Positions 26,984 to 33,774 of a DNA stretch of 64,000 bases are shown one piece after another. This DNA comes from Oscillospiraceae bacterium. GTDB lineage: Bacteria; Bacillota; Clostridia; Oscillospirales; UBA929. The first letter of the stretch is position 1. Each line of letters opens with the position of its first letter. The notes beneath the pieces are model-generated. The model was not told where the DNA came from. It worked only from the letters and a program-made list of their open reading frames with translations, and did no database searches. The DNA is taken from positions 1-64,000 of the forward strand of contig JAIRUW010000013.1 of the NCBI GenBank assembly GCA_031254195.1, in the 5' to 3' direction. Both the position numbers and the translations under genes were made by a program.

Positions 26984-28477
26984 ATGATTATGTTCCCTAT
27001 CCCCAACGCGGCGCAGCCCTCCTTTGACGTCCAAGCCATGCGAGAGCGTACAGAAAAAGCTCCGGTCTGGGTGCATTTCGGCGCAGGCAACATTTTTCGC
27101 GGCTATATCGCCATGCTGCAAGACGAGCTTCTCAACAAGGGCCTCAGCGACAAGGGCGTGATTGCCGCCGAGTCCTTTGACCCTGAAATCATCGAGGCAG
27201 TTTACCGCCCGTATGACAACCACACGCTGCTGGTGACCCTCTGCCCCGACGGCTCGACGCGGCTTGACGTATCGGCGTCGGTGGCCGAGGCGCTGGCCGC
27301 CGTGCCGGGGACGCCGGATTATGACCGGCTGGTTGCGGTTATGGAGGCGCAAAGCCTGCAAATGATTAGCTTCACAATTACCGAAAAGGGCTATCGCGGC
27401 CCCGCGATGGAGTTGCTAGCCGGACTGATGCACAAGAGGTATAGAGCGGGCGGCGCGCCGCTGGCTCTGGTTAGCATGGACAATTGCAGCGGCAACGGCG
27501 ATTTACTGCGCGAAGCCGTACTGGAAGAGGCAAAGAAAATGAACGACAGCGGGTTTTTGGCCTATCTGTCCGATCCGTCGCGCGTATCGTTTCCGTGGAG
27601 TATGATCGACAAGATCACCCCCGCCCCCTCGCCCGCCGTGCAAAAGACACTGCCCGGCCCGACAGACTGGTCGCCGGTCAGGACGGCGAAAGGGACGGCT
27701 ATCGCGCCGTTTGTCAACGCGGAAGCGCCGCAGTATCTCGTCGTGGAGGACAGTTTCCCCAACGGGCGGCCGCCGCTGGAGAAAGCAGGCGTGTATTTCA
27801 CCGATCGCGACACGGTGCGCAAAGCCGAGCGGATGAAGGTGACCGCCTGCCTCAACCCGCTGCATACGGCGCTGGCGGTATTCGGCAGCCTGTTCCGGGT
27901 AGGGAGCATCGCCGGCTGCATGAAAGACGGCGACCTTGCCGCACTGGTGCGCCGCGTCGGCTATGATGAAGGACTGCCCGCCGTTGAGCACCCCGGCATT
28001 TTTGAGCCAAGGGACTTTATTGACGAGGTCGTGACGCAGAGGCTGGTCAACCCCTTCCTGCCCGACACGCCGCAGCGCATCGCTTCCGACACCAGCCAGA
28101 AGATTCCCTTCCGCTTTGGGGAGACGATTAAGGCATATGCCGGACGGGACGACCTGTCGGTCGATACTCTCGTAGCCATCCCGCTTGTTTTGGCGGGTTG
28201 GGTACGGTATCTCTTAGAAGTTGGCGACGACGGCTTGCCGATGGAGTTAAGCCCCGATCCCATGCTGCCGAGGCTTAAAGACGCGCTCAGGGAAGTGCGG
28301 TTTGGCGATCCGTCCACGGCGGGCAAAGCCCGCGCCGTATTCTCCGACGCGGGCCTGTTTGGGTGTGATATATACGCGGCTGGGCTGGGAGGGCGATGCG
28401 AGGAGCACCTTGCCGCCATGCTGACGGGCCCGGGGGCTGTAAGGTTGCGGTTGCGAAACGCCATTTGCAACCTGTAG
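26984..28477 (+). CDS. Mannitol dehydrogenase-family oxidoreductase
   Basis: This 497-residue NAD(P)-dependent polyol/uronate dehydrogenase has the N-terminal Rossmann motif VHFGAGNIFRGYIA and the family signature CLNPLHTALAVFG near residue 290. A C-terminal helical domain follows (IPLVLAGWVRYLL). Relatives oxidise mannitol, mannonate, fructuronate or altronate. With GH26 enzymes in the same window, a role in catabolism of mannose or uronate units is plausible but unproven. Two in-frame ATGs lie at 26984 and 26990, with GGAGAAAGG upstream. No kinase or transporter is adjacent. Confidence 0.87.
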   Translation: MIMFPIPNAAQPSFDVQAMRERTEKAPVWVHFGAGNIFRGYIAMLQDELLNKGLSDKGVIAAESFDPEIIEAVYRPYDNHTLLVTLCPDGSTRLDVSASVAEALAAVPGTPDYDRLVAVMEAQSLQMISFTITEKGYRGPAMELLAGLMHKRYRAGGAPLALVSMDNCSGNGDLLREAVLEEAKKMNDSGFLAYLSDPSRVSFPWSMIDKITPAPSPAVQKTLPGPTDWSPVRTAKGTAIAPFVNAEAPQYLVVEDSFPNGRPPLEKAGVYFTDRDTVRKAERMKVTACLNPLHTALAVFGSLFRVGSIAGCMKDGDLAALVRRVGYDEGLPAVEHPGIFEPRDFIDEVVTQRLVNPFLPDTPQRIASDTSQKIPFRFGETIKAYAGRDDLSVDTLVAIPLVLAGWVRYLLEVGDDGLPMELSPDPMLPRLKDALREVRFGDPSTAGKARAVFSDAGLFGCDIYAAGLGGRCEEHLAAMLTGPGAVRLRLRNAICNL

Positions 28478-28528
28478 TTGACAAAATGCAAGCGGTGGTT
28501 GGTGGTCAGCCGGTGTAAAAAAGCGGAA

Positions 28529-28560
28529 TATCGTATGTAGAACGCGCTCTATATACGATA
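28529..28560. promoter_or_regulatory. Operator-like inverted repeat upstream of the Xre gene
   Basis: TATCGTAT and ATACGATA are perfect eight-base arms separated by 16 bases, ending 14 bases before the ATG at 28575 and just before AGGAGGA. Autoregulation by the Xre protein is the simplest reading. Confidence 0.55.
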
Positions 28561-28574
28561 GGAGGAAAGAATCC

Positions 28575-29360
28575 ATGATGTTCCATGAGAAATTGCAACA
28601 ATTGCGAAAGGAAAAAGGCCTGTCGCAGGAATCCCTGGCTGAAATGCTCGATGTTTCACGGCAAGCGGTCTCTAAATGGGAAAGCGGCCAATCCTATCCT
28701 GAGATGGACAAGCTGATAGCCCTCAGCGACATATTCGGGGTCACGCTGGACAGCCTTGTCAAAGATGGCGAGTTGCAGGAGGGCGGCGGCAATCCAACTT
28801 ACGCGCCGTTTTATATGACGGGGAGGACTTCTTACGAGTACAAAAGCAAGAGGACGCTGTTCGGCCTGCCTTTGCTCCATGTCAACATCGGTTTCGGGGC
28901 AAAGAAAGCAAAGGGCGTCCTTGCCATCGGCAATATCGCCACAGGGATCGTGTCGATAGGGCTTTTCGCGCGCGGGCTTTTATCATTTGGGTTGCTTAGT
29001 ATTGGGGTACTCGCGTTTGGCACCCTTGCGACGGGCCTGTTGCTGGCGGTGGGCGGGGTCGCGGCGGGAACGATCGCCGTCGGTGCGGTCGCTATCGGAA
29101 TATTCGCGCTGGGCGCGGTTGCCGTTGGGATGTTTTCGTTTGGGGCGGTGGCGGCAGCGTCCCACATCGCCGTCGGGGATCACGTGTATGGACATATCGC
29201 CGTCGGACGGGTCGCGGCGGGGGCCAGAACCTTCATAGACACATCGCCCGCCCGGAATTTTTCCGCGATCAGCGCGGAAGAGGTCAGAAAAGCCATCACA
29301 GAGGAATTTCCGGGCTTGTGGAATTGGATCGTGCGGCTGATGACGTCATGGTTTAGGTGA
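28575..29360 (+). CDS. Xre-family HTH protein with about 20 five-residue Gly repeats
   Basis: Residues 1-66 form a classical HTH_3 domain (LQQLRKEKGLSQESLAEMLDVSRQAVSKWESG). A linker and a basic patch (YKSKRTLFGLPL) follow. From about residue 112 to 216 the chain is a run of hydrophobic five-residue units ending in Gly: VLAIG, NIATG, IVSIG, LFARG, LLSFG, LLSIG, VLAFG, TLATG, then with one insertion GVAAG, TIAVG, AVAIG, IFALG, AVAVG, MFSFG and so on. The run is too Gly-rich and regular for ordinary transmembrane helices. A beta-solenoid like pentapeptide-repeat proteins or a membrane-embedded domain are both possible. Many Firmicutes encode HTH proteins with similar tails, role unknown. Confidence 0.85.
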   Translation: MMFHEKLQQLRKEKGLSQESLAEMLDVSRQAVSKWESGQSYPEMDKLIALSDIFGVTLDSLVKDGELQEGGGNPTYAPFYMTGRTSYEYKSKRTLFGLPLLHVNIGFGAKKAKGVLAIGNIATGIVSIGLFARGLLSFGLLSIGVLAFGTLATGLLLAVGGVAAGTIAVGAVAIGIFALGAVAVGMFSFGAVAAASHIAVGDHVYGHIAVGRVAAGARTFIDTSPARNFSAISAEEVRKAITEEFPGLWNWIVRLMTSWFR

Positions 29361-29381
29361 TGGGTGGGTGAAAAACAACAC

Positions 29382-29410
29382 TTGACACTGCGTCGATGTT
29401 GTGACATAAT
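29382..29410 (+). promoter_or_regulatory. Promoter for antisense RNA to the 29500-29583 peptide gene
   Basis: TTGACA, a 17-base spacer and CATAAT point towards the 3' end of the small peptide gene on the other strand. ACAACA (29375-29380) and TGTTGT (29397-29402) form an inverted repeat around the -35 region. No gene starts downstream on the + strand. Confidence 0.65.
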
Positions 29411-29416
29411 AAAAGC

Positions 29417-29510
29417 ACAAGAGAGTTGACCGCTTGACGGTTAGCCCGTAATCAGCAGAATATCAGCATTTAGCCGTCATCCTGTGGTAGGGGGGACGGC
29501 TAATATGCTG
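29417..29510 (+). ncRNA. Predicted antisense RNA A (candidate type I antitoxin)
   Basis: The ends are estimated from the promoter at 29382-29410 and the hairpin at 29464-29510. The RNA would be about 95 bases long, with a small 5' hairpin (TGACCG / CGGTTA) and a long 3' hairpin complementary to the end of the peptide mRNA. It overlaps the last four codons of the peptide gene. There is no obvious T tract, so the exact 3' end is unclear. Confidence 0.5.
29464..29510. terminator. Long inverted repeat spanning the peptide stop codon (locus A)
   Basis: CAGCATTTAGCCGTC pairs with GACGGCTAATATGCTG: 15 base pairs with one bulged base. The TAG stop codon of the peptide gene (29500-29502) lies inside the stem. 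It could end both converging transcripts. A matching hairpin spans the stop codon of the homologous gene at 31441. Confidence 0.6.
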
Positions 29511-29583
29511 TAGGGGCGAAGCGGAACAATATGTAGAGCACCAATATAATAGTGATAGCATATCGCAGCAGCTTTTTTCCCAT
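29500..29583 (-). CDS. 27-residue hydrophobic peptide A (candidate type I toxin)
   Basis: The gene has 27 codons plus TAG. The product starts MGKKLLRYA, continues with a membrane-spanning run (ITIILVLYILF) and ends RFAPTAY. AAAGGGGGTG lies about five to six bases before the ATG. Its homologue at 31441 shares 13 of 27 residues, including the first seven and the AP-A ending, with nearly all other positions conservative. It has its own promoter at 29689-29717, a 5' stabilising hairpin, and a convergent antisense promoter. A single-span peptide with a basic N-terminus is typical of type I toxins such as Fst, Ldr or TxpA, but no similarity to these is seen. A small membrane regulator is the alternative. 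Confidence 0.65.
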   Translation of the reverse strand: MGKKLLRYAITIILVLYILFRFAPTAY

Positions 29584-29665
29584 AGGCACACCCCCTTTCG
29601 CACCCAGCGTATGCTTGGCACAGGGGGACTAACCGCCCAACGTCTCTGTCAGATTCTCTCTTGTG

Positions 29666-29683
29666 TTGCCGGTTTCCCGGCAA
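29666..29683 (-). other. 5'-end hairpin of peptide A mRNA
   Basis: TTGCCGG-GAAA-CCGGCAA forms a perfect seven-base-pair stem with a GAAA tetraloop at the predicted transcript start. Such 5' stems protect type I toxin mRNAs. Confidence 0.55.
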
Positions 29684-29688
29684 ATCAG

Positions 29689-29717
29689 AGTATATCACTG
29701 TTTTCGACAAAACACAA
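29689..29717 (-). promoter_or_regulatory. Promoter of peptide gene A
   Basis: On the - strand TTGTGT, a 17-base spacer and TATACT preceded by TGA (extended -10). Transcription would start near 29682, giving a 5' UTR of about 100 bases. Confidence 0.6.
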
Positions 29718-29800
29718 CAGCAAACCCATTTCGTGTATCTATGGCTGTGGACTTCTCACCACACAACTAACGGGTACTCTATTCTGCACTCCATCATTAT

Positions 29801-30256
29801 TTATCTACTGCCATCCTTACTGCATGTCCAAAATGAGAGCTTCATGGCAATCGGATTGATGCCCACAGAGAGTACATAGCTGACCGCGAACCCCAAAGGG
29901 ATCCCTTTCATCACTGTCTGCAAATAATATGGAGGGAACCCAATCGCGAGCGCCGTATAGAGAAATCCGAAAAATACGACGTAGATGGACGAAAAAATAA
30001 GGGTTGTGAGCAGAATATACGAAAACGTGCCGTTTTTAGCGCGAAACAGTCCGGCAAACTTGTCCGCAAGCGGCTGAATGGGAATCAGCAGCCCCACCGC
30101 ATTGGCGACGACAAATCCGAATGCCATGTCACGCAAAACACCGGGGAACGGTATGGTTCCCGCATATATGAGGGAAAAGGCGGGGACGATCACAAGTACC
30201 ATCAAAATGGAAAACCAAAACTGCGCAACATACCGAAACGCTTTCATGGTAAACAT
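29801..30256 (-). CDS. DUF2798-like integral membrane protein
   Basis: This 151-residue protein has four hydrophobic segments (FWFSILMVLVIVPAFSLIYAG, GFVVANAVGLLIPI, YILLTTLIFSSIYVVFFGFLY, IPLGFAVSYVLSVGINPIAM). The layout resembles DUF2798 proteins, two-helix repeats of unknown function. The ATG at 30256 was chosen because AGGAGG lies seven bases upstream. It overlaps the end of the AraC-type gene by 13 bases, so the two are translationally coupled. The regulator may sense the same stress that the membrane protein answers. Confidence 0.75.
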   Translation of the reverse strand: MFTMKAFRYVAQFWFSILMVLVIVPAFSLIYAGTIPFPGVLRDMAFGFVVANAVGLLIPIQPLADKFAGLFRAKNGTFSYILLTTLIFSSIYVVFFGFLYTALAIGFPPYYLQTVMKGIPLGFAVSYVLSVGINPIAMKLSFWTCSKDGSR

Positions 30257-31134
30257 GATTCCGCCTCCTGCTCCGCAAAGTGATTTTTCTTCACTTCTAT
30301 CCAAATCTCACCCATTTGCTCAGGATAGCTGCCGTCGCCGACAGGAGACACGACCATCTGATACTCGTCCGGTATATAGTCCGACGCGGGAAAAAACTCC
30401 GCGTATATCCGCTTCCAAATATCCGCTTCCGGGTGCCTTTCGGTCAGCTCCCGGCACATGAATTTGATCCATGTGCGCGCCGGGAGGTCCTTGACGGCAT
30501 ATCCTTCGGGGATCGTATCCTTATCATAGAAGGTAGCGACGTAATACAGCTGCGTTTCACCGTCAAACGAGGAGCCGTCCGATAATCCGATCAGCTCTCT
30601 GCCGGGGGATGTGGAGAGCCCCGTCAATGCCCGTGTTGTGCCGTCGGCGTGGCATTGATGCCATAGCTGTGATGGGGCGTCGTATCCCTCCCCGTGCCTG
30701 ACCGCTTTGCCGATCAGTCTAAATTCCTTCATTTCTTCAATGCAATACATCAAAACACTGCCGCCGTTTAGGGATAGTGAAATAGATAAAGGAAACAGCA
30801 TATTGACCTTCGCCCCCTTCATTCTGGCGGCGGAAGGCAAAATGCTGTGAAAACGCTCAAAAGCCCTTGAAAAGCTCTCCGGTGTGTCGTAGCCATATTT
30901 CATGGCAATCTCAATGATCTTGCTGTCGCTTGACTGCAACTCAACGGCGGCCAGCGACAACCGGCGGTTGCGGATGTACGTTCCCAACGTCATACCGCTC
31001 AGCAAAAGGAATAACCGCTGAAAATAAAACGGCGATACATACGCTTTCTTGGCAATGTCTTTAACGTCAAGGTCGCTTAGCATGTTATCCTCGACGTATT
31101 GGATTGCCTTTTGGATGCCTCTTGATAAATCCAT
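30244..31134 (-). CDS. AraC-family regulator with GyrI-like effector domain
   Basis: Residues 1-105 are the AraC DNA-binding region (DVKDIAKKAYVSPFYFQRLFLLLSG and IIEIAMKYGYDTPESFSRAF). A GyrI-like effector-binding domain follows (MKEFRLIGKAVRHGEG, YYVATFYDKDTIPEGYAVKDLPA, GEIWIEVKK). This is the Rob/SoxS-like architecture that senses small hydrophobic ligands. The ATG at 31134 has GAGGTGAGGG upstream. The frame is open to 31368 but those residues have no family support. It is coupled to the membrane protein gene downstream. The pair is bracketed by the two 27-residue peptide loci. Confidence 0.88.
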   Translation of the reverse strand: MDLSRGIQKAIQYVEDNMLSDLDVKDIAKKAYVSPFYFQRLFLLLSGMTLGTYIRNRRLSLAAVELQSSDSKIIEIAMKYGYDTPESFSRAFERFHSILPSAARMKGAKVNMLFPLSISLSLNGGSVLMYCIEEMKEFRLIGKAVRHGEGYDAPSQLWHQCHADGTTRALTGLSTSPGRELIGLSDGSSFDGETQLYYVATFYDKDTIPEGYAVKDLPARTWIKFMCRELTERHPEADIWKRIYAEFFPASDYIPDEYQMVVSPVGDGSYPEQMGEIWIEVKKNHFAEQEAESCLP

Positions 31135-31329
31135 GCCCTCACCTCTTTCCCCTTCAGTATAGAGGAAAGAACATAACTTGTCTTGACTTTTTTTGCCGTG
31201 AAGTGTCAGTTGGATTATATTGTATGCTGATAGAGGCGTTGCACAAACGCCTACTATAAGTGTGCAACTGCCTCGTTTATGGAAATAAATGAAACGGTAT
31301 AGGAAGGAAAAGGAATTGATAATTTTAGC

Positions 31330-31358
31330 TTGCGGCTTTTGCCGAAATATGCTAGGAT
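31330..31358 (+). promoter_or_regulatory. Promoter of peptide gene B
   Basis: TTGCGG, a 17-base spacer ending TGC, and TAGGAT form an extended -10 promoter about 80 bases upstream of the 31441 peptide start. Confidence 0.55.
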
Positions 31359-31440
31359 AGGCGAGCAAGAGGGTGTCGGTTACTGAAAACGCCGCCGTTC
31401 TTCCCCGCGATTCTGTTGTGGAGGAAGGAGGTGGTTGCCA

Positions 31441-31524
31441 ATGGGAAAAAAGCTGCTCCGCTTTGCCTTATGTGTCGTTTTGGCGCTATGGCTCATGTGG
31501 TGGTTAGCCCCAAAAGCAATGTAG
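31441..31524 (+). CDS. 27-residue hydrophobic peptide B (candidate type I toxin)
   Basis: The gene has 27 codons plus TAG. The product starts MGKKLLRFA, then has a membrane span with aromatic residues (LCVVLALWLMWWL), and ends APKAM. GGAGGAAGGAGGTGG gives a very strong ribosome site about six bases before the ATG. It is clearly homologous to the peptide at 29500-29583 on the other strand: same length, same first seven residues, same AP-A end. A hairpin spans its stop codon, and a strong convergent promoter lies about 85 bases past the stop. These features match type I toxin loci, but toxicity is an inference. Confidence 0.7.
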   Translation: MGKKLLRFALCVVLALWLMWWLAPKAM

Positions 31525-31560
31525 CCGCTCTACCCCGCTCAAAGGTAACGGCTACATAGC
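31516..31560. terminator. Inverted repeat spanning the peptide stop codon (locus B)
   Basis: GCAATGTAGCCG pairs with CGGCTACATAGC over 12 positions with one mismatch. The TAG stop (31522-31524) is in the stem. On the - strand the stem is followed by TTTTGG, so it probably ends the antisense RNA. On the + strand TTGTTATTG follows. Confidence 0.6.
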
Positions 31561-31602
31561 TTGTTATTGATAGCGGCGTGTCGGTTTCCGGCACGCTCTT
31601 GC
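31518..31602 (-). ncRNA. Predicted antisense RNA B (candidate type I antitoxin)
   Basis: Ends are estimated from the promoter at 31609-31636 and the hairpin at 31516-31560. The RNA would be about 80-90 bases long and fully complementary to the 3' part of the peptide B mRNA, including its stop codon and terminator region. No ORF starts in it. The alternative is that this promoter is unused and the region simply ends the arg operon. Confidence 0.5.
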
Positions 31603-31608
31603 ATTTTT
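31576..31608 (+). terminator. Intrinsic terminator of peptide B mRNA
   Basis: GCGTGTCGG-TTT-CCGGCACGC (nine base pairs with one G-U) is followed by TCTTGCATTTTT. Confidence 0.75.
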
Positions 31609-31636
31609 AGTATAGCATATCCGGCAGGATTGTCAA
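31609..31636 (-). promoter_or_regulatory. Promoter for antisense RNA to peptide gene B
   Basis: On the - strand a perfect TTGACA, a 16-base spacer ending TGC, and TATACT (extended -10). It lies just past the argF stop codon and points at the 3' end of the peptide gene. Confidence 0.7.
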
Positions 31637-31668
31637 GGATAATATTACAGGCTCCGAAACCAGTCGTA

Positions 31669-32586
31669 TCAGTCCTGTTCGCCCATCAGCAATGCCATTA
31701 CGGCTTTCTGCACATGCAGGCGGTTTTCCGTTTCGTCGTAGATCTCTTTCGCGTGAGCGGCGAACGCCTCGGCGGTGATCTCTTCGCCGCGGTGGGCGGG
31801 CAGGCAGTGCTGCACGATCACGTTTTTGGCGCAGAGGGAGAGCAGCTCCCAATTTATCTGATACCCGGCAAAATCGCGGAGGCGTTTTTGCGCGTCGCCC
31901 TCCTGCCCCATGCTGGCGAAAACATCGGTAAAGACCACGTTGGCCCCCTCCGCCGCCTCACGCGGGTCGCGCAGCAGGGCAAAATCGGGGTTCTTTCGCG
32001 CAGTCTCTAAAATCTCGGCGCGCGGTTCGTAGCCCTCGGGGCAGGCCACGCGTATCTTCATGCCGCAGGTCAAAGCCCCGGAGATTAGGCTGCAACACAC
32101 ATTGTTGCCGTCGCCCACCCAGCAGGCGGTCAGCCCCGCCAGCGTCGCCAAATGCTCGCGGACAGTCATCAGGTCAGCCAAAATCTGGCAGGGGTGTTCG
32201 TCGTCGGTCAAACCGTTGATGACGGGAATGTTGCCATACCGGGCGAAATCCTCCACGTCTTTTTGCGCGAAGGTACGGATCATCACGCCGTCCACATAGC
32301 GGCTCATTACGTTGGCGGTGTCCTCAACCGGCTCCCCGCGCCCGAACTGCGCGTCGGCGGAGGTGAGGCAGATGGCGTGGCCACCCAGCTGGAACATCCC
32401 CGCTTCAAACGACACGCGCGTCCGCGTGGACGCCTTGGTGAAAATCATCCCCAAGGTCTTCCCCTCCAGCACACGGTGCGACAGCTTGTGCTGCTGGTTG
32501 AACTTCATCTGGTCCGCCAGCGCCAGTATCTCCATAATGTCGTCCTGCGTCAGGTCGGACATTTTCAGCAAGTGTTTGACCGTCAT
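31669..32586 (-). CDS. argF: Ornithine carbamoyltransferase
   Basis: This enzyme joins carbamoyl phosphate to ornithine to give citrulline. The carbamoyl-phosphate motif STRTRVSFEAGM, the DEHPCQILADLMT motif and the ornithine-binding HCLPAHRGEE are all present. At 305 residues it is of normal length. Its ATG overlaps the argD stop by four bases. It is the last gene of the arginine operon. No clear terminator directly follows; the antisense hairpin of peptide locus B may serve. Confidence 0.97.
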   Translation of the reverse strand: MTVKHLLKMSDLTQDDIMEILALADQMKFNQQHKLSHRVLEGKTLGMIFTKASTRTRVSFEAGMFQLGGHAICLTSADAQFGRGEPVEDTANVMSRYVDGVMIRTFAQKDVEDFARYGNIPVINGLTDDEHPCQILADLMTVREHLATLAGLTACWVGDGNNVCCSLISGALTCGMKIRVACPEGYEPRAEILETARKNPDFALLRDPREAAEGANVVFTDVFASMGQEGDAQKRLRDFAGYQINWELLSLCAKNVIVQHCLPAHRGEEITAEAFAAHAKEIYDETENRLHVQKAVMALLMGEQD

Positions 32587-33749
32587 GACAATACCTCCCT
32601 CAAAATCGCCAATCCTTCCCGTATCTCCGCGTCGCTCACCGTCAGCGGCGGCAGAAGTCTAACCGCGTCCGCGCCCGCCGTCAGGCAGACCAGCCCGTGG
32701 CCGAGCAGGGTTTGCATGTATGCTTTCGGGTCGCCGTCAACAATGATGCCGATCATCAGCCCCCGCCCGCGTGTGCCGCGAACCTTCCCGCCGATAGCCT
32801 CCAACCCGTCGCGCAGCAGCCTTCCCTTGCGCTCTACGTCGCTGATAACGCCCGATAGAATCTCCAGTGTGGCCAGCCCGGCCGCGCAAGCGAGCGGGTT
32901 GCCGCCGAAGGTGGAGCCGTGCAGCCCGGGCGTGAACACACCGCGCAGTTTTTGTCCTAGGATAAAGCCGCCGAGCGGGAAACCGCCCGCGACTCCCTTG
33001 GCAAAAGATACGCCGTCAGGCTCCGCACCTAACGTCTGATACCCAAACCATGGTCCGCACCGCCCGATTCCGGTCTGTACCTCGTCAAAGAACAAGAGCC
33101 AGTCCCGTTCGGCGCACAGCGCGGCGACGGCCTGTACATAGTCTCTCTCCAGAGGGTAAACGCCGCCCTCTCCTTGCACCGCTTCCAACAATACCGCACA
33201 AATGTCGTTCCCCAGCGCTTTCAGGGCGTCTATATCTCCCGCGTCCACATGGACAAACCCCGGCGTCAGCGGCTGGAAGTATTGATGGAACGCGTCCTGC
33301 CCTGTTGCGGCGAGCGTGGTGTGCGTCCGCCCGTGAAAGGAGCGGTTGAGCGTTACGACGGTGTGCCGCCCGGGGCCGTATGTATCCTCGCTGTATTTCC
33401 TTGCGGCCTTGATCAAGCCTTCATTGGCCTCCGCGCCGGAGTTGGAAAAAAACAACGCGTCCAAGCCCGACAGCTCGCACAGCTTTTGCGCCAGCAGCCC
33501 GCCCGGCTCTGTATAATAAAGATTAGACGTATGAACGAGCGTCCCCGCTTGTCCCGCCACCGCCTTCACCCAATCCGGGTGCGCGTGGCCGACGGAATTG
33601 ACGCCGAGACCGGAGGAGAAATCGAGATACCGCCTGCCGGCGCTGTCGAAGAGGTACGACCCCTCGCCGCGGACGAAACAGACCTCCTGCCGCCCGTATG
33701 TGGGGAGGATATGGGCGCCGTAGAGTGTTTTAATTTGTGTGAGATCCAT
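32583..33749 (-). CDS. argD: Acetylornithine aminotransferase
   Basis: This PLP-dependent class III transaminase converts N-acetylglutamate semialdehyde to N-acetylornithine. It has FSNSGAEANEGLIKAARKY, the PLP-contacting LLFFDEVQTGIGRCG, and the Schiff-base lysine in GVSFAKGVAGGFPLG. The start at 33749 (MDLTQIKTLYG) has AAAGGAG upstream. A longer ATG at 33782 overlaps argB and has a weak site. The 388-residue length is normal. Confidence 0.96.
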   Translation of the reverse strand: MDLTQIKTLYGAHILPTYGRQEVCFVRGEGSYLFDSAGRRYLDFSSGLGVNSVGHAHPDWVKAVAGQAGTLVHTSNLYYTEPGGLLAQKLCELSGLDALFFSNSGAEANEGLIKAARKYSEDTYGPGRHTVVTLNRSFHGRTHTTLAATGQDAFHQYFQPLTPGFVHVDAGDIDALKALGNDICAVLLEAVQGEGGVYPLERDYVQAVAALCAERDWLLFFDEVQTGIGRCGPWFGYQTLGAEPDGVSFAKGVAGGFPLGGFILGQKLRGVFTPGLHGSTFGGNPLACAAGLATLEILSGVISDVERKGRLLRDGLEAIGGKVRGTRGRGLMIGIIVDGDPKAYMQTLLGHGLVCLTAGADAVRLLPPLTVSDAEIREGLAILREVLS

Positions 33750-33774
33750 CAGGGACTTCTCCTTTACAGTCAAT

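Noticed and set aside
28575..31636. Mobile element carrying the two peptide loci
   Set aside because: No transposase, integrase, terminal repeats or target duplication was found around the two loci.
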